Assembly: GCA_030737875.1 (NCBI GenBank)
Contig: CM060918.1
Location: 774,808,552-774,872,551, forward strand
Length of the DNA: 64,000 nt
Direction of reading: 5' to 3'
Origin: Allium sativum
Taxonomy: Eukaryota > Streptophyta > Magnoliopsida > Asparagales > Amaryllidaceae
Shown here: piece after piece, positions 57,888 through 64,000 of the stretch
Layout of the letters: each line of letters starts with the position of its first letter
Numbering within the stretch: position 1 is the stretch's first letter
The notes under the pieces: model-generated
Seen by the model: the letters and a program-made list of their open reading frames with translations, nothing else
Databases searched by the model: none
What the model was told of the DNA's origin: nothing
Program-made: the position numbers and the translations under genes

Positions 57888-58330
57888 GGATCAGACATAG
57901 GGCTCGGATCGGATATGTTGAACTGAGCAAGGAACCCGATCGGATCGGAACCTGGCACTTGGGAAAAAGTGGCAAAAAGGAAGGCCACGCTAGCTGAACT
58001 GGGATCGGATCGGATTAAGGTGGACGGATCGGAGCGGAAGCACGAAGACGAATCGGAGTGGGAGCATGAAACAGATCGGATAGGAGCATGTGAAGGGAGC
58101 ATGGAGATGGATCGGAAGCACGAACCAAGAAGGAACACCTGACCCGACCCGAAGGGAAGCACCCGACCCGACCCGAAGGGAAGCACCCGACCCGACCAGA
58201 AGGGACATCTGACTCGAACCAAGAAGGGACGCCCGACCCGAACCGCACTAGGAGAAGACCCGACCCGAACCAATGGATGATACCCGACCCGAACAGATGG
58301 CTTGATGAGGAATCCGACCCGACCCAGTAA
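57888..58330 (+). repeat. GGATCGGATCGG and ACCCGACCCGA repeats in the LTR
   Basis: The first half has many GATCGGATCGG words. The second has about eight ACCCGACC words alternating with GAAGGGAAGC or GAACCAA. The two halves look like separate simple-repeat expansions. Confidence 0.75.
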
Positions 58331-58513
58331 TGACCAATAACCCGAGATGCAAAGGTAGTCCAAAATGGGAAGTTAGAGCTCAGGATCCAGTTGGGAACCA
58401 ATGAGTTCACTTCATGGTTGGACTTTGCTGCGGGACGTGTGCTAAGGGGTTGACGACGTTCATAACTTCGATGGTTGGACTTTGCTGCGGGACATGAAGG
58501 ATGGCTACTTATT

Positions 58514-58820
58514 AGTGCAGTAGGGTCATTATGACCTGAGGGGCAAAGTGATGGTAGCAAGACTACGTTATCAGTGCAGTAGGGTCATTATGACCTGAGG
58601 GGCAAGGTGATGCGTAGTAAGACTATGAGCCAGTGCAGTGGGGTTCTTGTGACTCCATGGGGCAAAGTGGACATAGTAAGGAATTGTAAGGCTATGAGCC
58701 AGCGCAGATGGGGTGAATAACTCCATGGGGCAAAGTGGACATAGCGAAGGATTTGTGGCTACGTTATCAGTGCAGTGAAGCCATTTATGACTTCATGGGG
58801 CAAAGTGATCGTAGCAAGGT
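58514..58820 (+). repeat. Five-unit tandem array (about 60-75 bp units)
   Basis: Each unit contains GTGCAGTAGGGTCATTATGA or a variant, then GGGGCAAAGTG and TAGTAAGRA. It is preceded by a duplicated ATGGTTGGACTTTGCTGCGG at about 58412 and 58470. Confidence 0.8.
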
Positions 58821-59204
58821 ATGTTGGGTGATCGAAGTGGTGAATATCGTAAGCTTTACGCACCGAGTGAGAGATGTGAGGATGGATGCTATGCTTGATT
58901 GGTTGCCATCATTATGACATGCACACCTCCCCCACCTCCGTATCTTTATACCGTTTGATATCGTACCTTAGAGTGTTGTACAGTATGTAGTGCTAACTCT
59001 TTGGTTGCAGGTCCAGGTTCAGGTATGTTTTAGTCAACCTGTTATTGTTCACTTTAGATGCTTATCGCTCATACCAGGCTTTATGTCTGACCCAGAGTTT
59101 TATGTCTCCTCTTATTACTCTGGGTGCTCACACGAGCAGACTAGAGATAGGTTAGCTGGTGATGCGCGAGTAGCTGCTTCGGAGGCGGGCAGGAGGCTTC
59201 CACG

Positions 59205-59239
<35 letters not shown>

Positions 59240-59582
59240 TTCTCCCTGTGTCGTTGGTGGTCGCTACTTGGGCATTAGTAGTGTACCTCATTTATCTTAC
59301 TTTTGCTTTGAGACAGTTTGAAAAGTTGTAATAAGCTATATTCTGAATTTCCACTGCTATGATGGTTAGTTCTGATTGTCAGCTTATGCACTGTCTCACC
59401 TGTTTTATGTCAAGTATGTTGTCATTATATTTTATTCTATGCGCTGTGAGACATTCTACAGGTTCTTGTATGTTCATTTCCTTCTTCTTTTTCCTTCTGG
59501 CGACCCGTTCCGTGCTAACTGAACATGTGTACAGCGCACTTCTGAAGTAAATGTCGGTTGGTGCGGGGCGAGCCGTCACACT

Positions 59583-59594
59583 TGGTATCAGAGC
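59583..59594 (+). other. Primer binding site of the second chromovirus
   Basis: TGGTATCAGAGC, two bases after the LTR. Confidence 0.9.
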
Positions 59595-59782
59595 TCTAGG
59601 TTGCGTAGTTGACCTAGGGAAAGACACCAGGGAGAGATAGTACGTATATGAGAGCGCGTATTTGTGATTATTTTGGTTTTCAAAAGCTATGTAAGTATAT
59701 ACTATTAGTAGTATAAGAATGAAGTCGCACTGCACTAGCACCACTATGGGGTCGTTAATCATTTCCCTTTTTCAGATTGACG

Positions 59783-60604
59783 ATGAGCCGAGACACGAGG
59801 AGTGCTGGTAGAGGGACCAACCAAGGTAATGCCGCTGACATGAGGGCTATGTTTACTAACCTCATGAGAGACATGCTTAGAGAATTGCAAGGGGCAATCC
59901 CCAATCCCGGAGTTGGTGTTGGCCCAGTAGTGCAGGCGCCTAGGGTCGATTTCGCCAAGTTGTGCAAGGATTACACTAATCTTGGTGGAAAGCCGTTCCA
60001 CGGAACGTAGTCGGCTACGGATGTTCAGGACTGGATGGATAGTTGTGACCGTATCTTTGATGACTTGGGTCTCGAGGATGCGATGAAGAGAAGGCTAGCG
60101 TCTCGTCAGCTGCAAGGGCGAGCGATGAATTGGTGGAATGCCATTAGAACAGCTACTCCAGAGGACCAGGTTACTTGGGATCAGTTCAAGGCTCGCTTTA
60201 GCGAGAAGTTCATTCCCGCTGCCCAGAAGTCAGTGTTGTTTAAGAGGTTCTTGGAACTCAAGCAAAACGGAAGGGTAGTTTCTGATTATATTGCTGAGTT
60301 CGACACTTTGTCGAAGTATGGACTATCTCTTATCGATACTCCTGAAAAGAAGAATGAGAAGTTCATTACTGGTTTGGATGGGTACTTGGGGGAGAGGCTT
60401 ATCAACCACATTGATGAGACTTTTGAATCGATTGTGGGAAAAGCTTCGAGATCAGAGAGCCTTTACCCTAAGTCAAAGACTGAGGCTGCATCTGCAGAAG
60501 GACCAAAGCCGCAAGCAGGCGGTGGAGGCAAGAATAACTCTCAGAATAAGAGGAAGCAGGACCAATCAAAAGGTGGCCAGAAAAAGAGCAAAAAGGATGT
60601 TGAG
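59783..60604 (+). pseudogene. gag: gag capsid, one in-frame stop
   Basis: Starts at ATG 59783 (MSRDTRSAGRGTN), 200 bp after the LTR. The capsid begins KDYTNLGGKPFHGT, is cut by TAG at 60008-60010, and continues in the same frame: [71 protein letters not shown]. Apart from the stop it looks whole. The following basic linker ([21 protein letters not shown]) leads into the zinc knuckles. Confidence 0.85.
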
Positions 60605-62497
60605 TGCTTCAGCTGTGGTAAGAAGGGCCATTATGCTAAAGAATGTCGGGCTAAGCCAACGGAAAGGAAGTGCTACAACTGTGGTCAAGTGGGACATCAT
60701 AAGGATAAGTGTCCGCAACCTCTTAAGGAGAAGCAGATTGTGAAAGCATATGTTATTGATGTTGTTCCTTCTTCGTCGAATGCCCCAACTGCGGCGGAGA
60801 AAGGAAAGAATGTTGTTATTCAAGGTATGCTTTCTATTTATGATGTACCAGTTCGAGTTTTGTTTGATACTGGGGCTTCCCGTTCCTTCATATCTAGTGA
60901 CCTGGTAGATAGGTTGGGACTGGAACCCGAGATAGTCGATAGACCATTGGTTGTGACGAACCCGATTGGTGGTTCGACTAGCCTTAGTGTGATTTGCAGG
61001 AATTTGGTCTTATCGAGTCATGGATGTATGTTTGTATGTGATTGCTTTGTTTTGGGCTTTACTGGGTATGGCATTATATTGGGAGTCGATTGGCTCCAAA
61101 GATACAGGGTGGTGGTAGACTGTGAGGGCTTTTTGGTGACAGTGAGGGCGGATGATGGGCGCAGGGTAGTGTTTGGTAGTCTACCTAGTGATGGGGTTAT
61201 GGCTAGTTTTGTAAATTCCCTCGACATCCCGCAGGATGAGTTGTCAGATGTGCCCGTGGTTGGCCAGTATCCGGACGTCTTCGAGGAGGTGACCGGGCTT
61301 CCACCACACCGAGAGATTGAGTTCCGTATTGATTTAGTGAAAGATGCCAGACCTATAGTGATGCCACTTCGTCGTATGGCACCAAGGGAGCAGCGAGAGC
61401 TCGGGGTGCAAGTCAGCAATCTTTTGAAGAAGGGATTTATTAGAAGGAGTGTCTCCGAGTGGGGAGCACCAGTTGTGTTTGCCACTAACGCAGATGGTTC
61501 CCTTCGTTTGTGTGTGGACTATCGCGAGTTGAATAAGGTAACGAGGAAGAATAAGTATCCTCTACCGCGGATAGATGATTTGTTTGATCAGCTGGAAGGA
61601 GCTAGAGTGTTCTCCCAGTTGGACCTCGCGACAGGATTTCATCGGCTTCGAGTAGCAGATGAGAGTGTTCCGAAAACGACATTTAGGACGCCGTCTGGAT
61701 TTTATGAGTGGTTGGTCATGCCATTTGGGTTGACCAATGCACCAGCCTATTTTGTGGATCTTATGAATCGAGTATTCAGAGATCAGTTGAATAAGTTTGT
61801 TCTTGTGTTCATGGATGATATCCTTGTTTACTCAAGGACAGAGGAGGAACACAAGGGACACTTGAGGATAGTGATGGAGGTGTTGAGGAAACACCAATTG
61901 AAAGCGAAATTCTCTAAGTGTCATTTTTGGAGAAGGGAAGTGAGATTCTTGGGTCATGTTGTTTCAGAGAATGGTATTGCCGTGGACCTTGCGAAGGTGG
62001 CTACGGTACAGGATTGGCCTACACCCAAGAATGCAACGGATGTAAGAAGTTTCTTGGGATTAGCTGGATATTATCGTAAGTTTATCCAGGACTTCTCCAA
62101 GATTGCAGCACCGTTGACTCAGTTGACTAAGAAGAATCAGTCCTTCGTCTGGGACGGAGTGTGTGAGGATGCCTTCAAGAGTCTAAAAGAGAAGTTGACG
62201 CGTGCGCCAGTGTTAGTCATTCCTAAAGGGAATGAAGAGATGACGGTATACACGGATGCTTGTGGTACCGGACTGGGTGCTGTATTGATGCAGGGAGGTA
62301 AGGTTGTAGCTTATGCTAGTCGACAATTAAAGCCGCACGAGAAGAAGTACCCTACCCATGATTTGGAATTAGCAGCGATTGTGTTTGCACTGAAGATGTG
62401 GAGACACTATCTCTTGGGAGAAAGATTTGAGTTGTTTACCGATCATAAATCGTTAAAGTATCTCTTCTCCCAGAAAGATCTGAATCTCCGTCAGTAG
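60605..62497 (+). pseudogene. pol: Zinc knuckles, protease, RT and RNase H (open up to one stop)
   Basis: In frame with gag. Two intact CCHC knuckles (60605-60646 [14 protein letters not shown]; 60671-60712 [14 protein letters not shown]). The protease catalytic DTGAS is at 60866-60880. RT has [35 protein letters not shown] and the catalytic FMDDILVYS, all intact. RNase H has [31 protein letters not shown] and [13 protein letters not shown]. The frame ends at TAG 62495-62497, just before the RNase H tail. An uninterrupted 820-residue stretch makes this the best-preserved coding region of the window. Confidence 0.9.
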
Positions 62498-63565
62498 AGA
62501 TGGTTAGAGTTCTTGGCTTCGTATGATTTTGACATCGCATACACACCTGGGAAAGGTAATGCGGTAGCCGATGCCTTGAGTAGGAGACATGCCATCTTAG
62601 GGGCAATGTTTCTTGAATGGAAGCAACTGGAGTATATCGCGTGGTTTGATTTCAGACCAAAGTGCGAATTGGATCCAGTTATGCTAGCTAGTTTGACGAT
62701 CAGACCCACTTTGATAGAGCGGATTGGTTCTAGTCAGAGGGACGATCCTAATTTATTGGAAATCATCTCCAAGTTAAAGATGGATATTGATGAGGAGATG
62801 AATGTGTATGGGCTTGATCGAGATGGATGGCTTCGGAAGAATGGAAGACTAGTTGTGCCCAACGTGAATGGTTTGAGAGATGAAGTGCTTAGAGGATGTC
62901 ATCACTCAAAACTGACTATACGTCCCGGTGGTAATAAGATGTATCGAGATATGAAGCGAACCTACTACTGGGAGGGAATGAAAAGAGACGTTGGGAAGTT
63001 TATATCCAAATGCATGAATTGCCAACTAGTTAAAGCCGAGCAAAAGAAGCCTAGTGGGTTGTTGCAACCATTAGAGATTCCCGAATGGAAATGGGAACAA
63101 GTCTCGATGGATTTCATCGATGGTTTACCAAGGACTAGATCGGGATATGATAGCATTTGGGTAATTGTGGATCGATTGACTAAAAGTGCAAGATTTATAC
63201 CAGTCAAATCGACCAGGACGGCAGCCAAGTTGGCAGAATTGTATATGAAGTGGGTAGTGAGATTTCATAGAGTACCCAAAAGCATTGTGAGTGACCGAGA
63301 CCCGTTGTTCACTAGTGGGTTTTGGAAGAGCTTACAAGAGGCTCTAGGGTCAGGATTACATCTCAGTACCGCATATCATCCTCAGACCGACGACTAGACG
63401 GAGAGGGTGAATCGCATATTGGAAGATCTCTTGAGAGCTTGTATATTGGATTTTGGTGGATCATGGGATGACCATTTACATCTAGTAGAGTTTGCATATA
63501 ACAATAGCTACCAATCCAGTATCGGTATGGCTCCATATGAAGCTTTGTCAAGATCTCTCCGTTGA
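62498..63565 (+). pseudogene. pol: RNase H tail and integrase core, broken
   Basis: Same frame past the [19 protein letters not shown] closes RNase H. The integrase zinc finger reads CHHSKLTIRPGG ... SKCMNCQLVK, where arginine replaces the second histidine. The core keeps D (SMDFIDGL) and D (IVSDRDPLF). The third motif follows a TAG at 63395-63397 (TERVNRILEDLLRACIL) and keeps its glutamate. At about 63549 the frame jumps from MAPYEAL into later integrase text and stops, so a few hundred bases of the integrase C-terminal part appear deleted. Confidence 0.85.
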
Positions 63566-63957
63566 AGAGCGTGATACGATTTGGCAGGAGAGGCAAATTA
63601 GCACCAAGATTTGTTGGCCCATTCCCTGTTCTTGAACTAGTTGGGAATTTGGCATATAGAGTTGGCTTACCAGAGAAAATGGCGGGAGTTCACAATGTAT
63701 TTCATGTTTCCCAACTAAGGAAGTTCGTTCACGACTCAGATGTGACTATTTCACCTGATCAGTTAGAGGACTTCGAAGTAGAACCCGAGGCGGTTGGGAA
63801 CCGCAAGCCGATTCGTATTGTGGGGCACGATACGAAGCAACTTCGAAGGAAGGCGGTGACGCTAGTCAAGGTTCAGTGGGGCGAGGACAAGAATGATTGT
63901 ACTTGGGAAACAGAGGAGAGCATTAGGGAGGCATATCCAGAACTCTTTGCCTGGTAA
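63562..63957 (+). pseudogene. pol: Integrase C-terminus and chromodomain
   Basis: Picks up after the deletion in a new frame: SVIRFGRRGKLAPRFVGPF, VHNVFHVSQLRKFVHD, then a chromodomain (about residues 82-131: KPIRIVGHDTKQLRRKAV, LVKVQWGEDKNDCTWETEE). It ends at TAA 63955-63957. It would bind chromatin marks to steer insertion. The region is intact by itself but disconnected from the integrase core. Confidence 0.87.
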
Positions 63958-64000
63958 GACTTACTTCGTAATTTAGTTTTTCCGCATGCTAGGGTAGATT
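63958..64000 (+). other. Start of 3' non-coding region of the second chromovirus
   Basis: 43 bases after the stop codon; nothing recognisable before the window ends. Confidence 0.4.

Larger units (their letters stand above)
56852..59580 (+). repeat. 5' LTR of the second chromovirus
   Basis: The proposed 2729-bp LTR runs from TGTAATGACCCG to CGAGCCGTCACA, partly inverted termini. The right end is fixed by the primer site. The left end is inferred from the TGTAAYGACCC-type start shared with other LTRs here. It contains GGATCGGATC and ACCCGACCCGA repeats (57888-58330), a 60-75-bp array (58514-58820) and an (AT)n(AC)n run at 59208-59239. The long minus-strand frame at 57803-58363 only reflects these repeats. 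Confidence 0.75.
56852..64000 (+). mobile_element. Second chromovirus (Ty3/gypsy, Tekay/Del-like), right end beyond window
   Basis: 5' LTR 56852-59580, Met-tRNA primer site at 59583, gag-pol to 63957 with an integrase C-terminal chromodomain. The protein order and motifs match the element at 7249-18376, but the LTR is unrelated in sequence. It is better preserved: defects are three in-frame TAG codons, a deletion in integrase and a few residue losses. The 3' LTR is not in the window. Confidence 0.88.

Noticed and set aside
57803..58363. Long minus-strand open frame of 186 codons
   Set aside because: It is created by GGATCGGATC and ACCCGACCCGA repeats in the LTR; neighbouring frames are equally open and there is no protein-like composition.
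58514..58820. Regular repeats reminiscent of a CRISPR array
   Set aside because: The units are head-to-tail LTR tandem repeats without unique spacers, in a plant genome.
59777..59782. Earlier start of the second chromovirus gag
   Set aside because: The codon there is TTG; the first ATG is at 59783 and fits the usual gag start.

Overview
This window is plant nuclear DNA, most likely from a eudicot with a moderately large, AT-rich genome. It is almost entirely nested LTR retrotransposons. I see no complete host gene, no tRNA or rRNA gene and no CRISPR array. The evidence is Ty3/gypsy gag-pol remnants with plant-type chromodomains, initiator-Met-tRNA primer sites (TGGTATCAGAGC), TG...CA long terminal repeats, polypurine tracts and target-site duplications. 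All boundaries and similarities were read by eye.

Layout from left to right. (1) 1-18376, plus strand: a compound of three related ~2.8-3.0 kb LTRs (A 1-2765, B 7249-10242, C 15406-18376) around two interiors. Interior 1 (2766-7248) has no gag-pol and instead carries a decayed acidic, coiled-coil, lysine-rich reading frame I cannot identify. Interior 2 (10243-15405) is a decayed chromovirus (Tekay/Del-like) with gag, PR, RT, RNase H, IN and chromodomain. (2) 18377-25437, minus strand: a Tat/Retand-type gypsy element with dual RNase H, cut inside the integrase C-terminus by the LTR compound; its 5' LTR is 24162-25437. (3) 25438-55073, plus strand: element X, with a giant ~6.9 kb LTR and only ~1 kb of non-coding interior (30282-31321). 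Its 5' LTR is interrupted at 25437 by the Retand element, and the first ~2 kb of that LTR should lie left of the window. Its 3' LTR is split into 31322-33703, 37830-38206 and 50930-55073 by two nested minus-strand insertions. These are element Z (33704-37824, TSD ACGGC, 1.34 kb LTRs) and element Y (38207-50924, TSD TTATA, ~5.6 kb LTRs around a 756-bp interior). (4) 55074-56851: unidentified AT-rich DNA with a duplicated 174-bp block and an exon-like segment. (5) 56852-64000: a second, fairly well preserved plus-strand chromovirus (5' LTR 56852-59580, gag-pol to 63957), running off the right edge.

The most interesting content is the X/Y/Z clan. These are coding-less elements with a shared primer site, a shared polypurine box resembling the one in the autonomous chromovirus, a shared LTR box and a shared interior stem-loop whose loop is palindromic but differs in each element. 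Together this suggests a parasitic retrotransposon lineage mobilised by chromoviruses. Inferred order of events: X first; Z, Y and Retand inserted into X; then the chromovirus compound inserted into Retand. LTR divergence by eye agrees for X, Y and Z: X LTRs differ most, Y and Z least.
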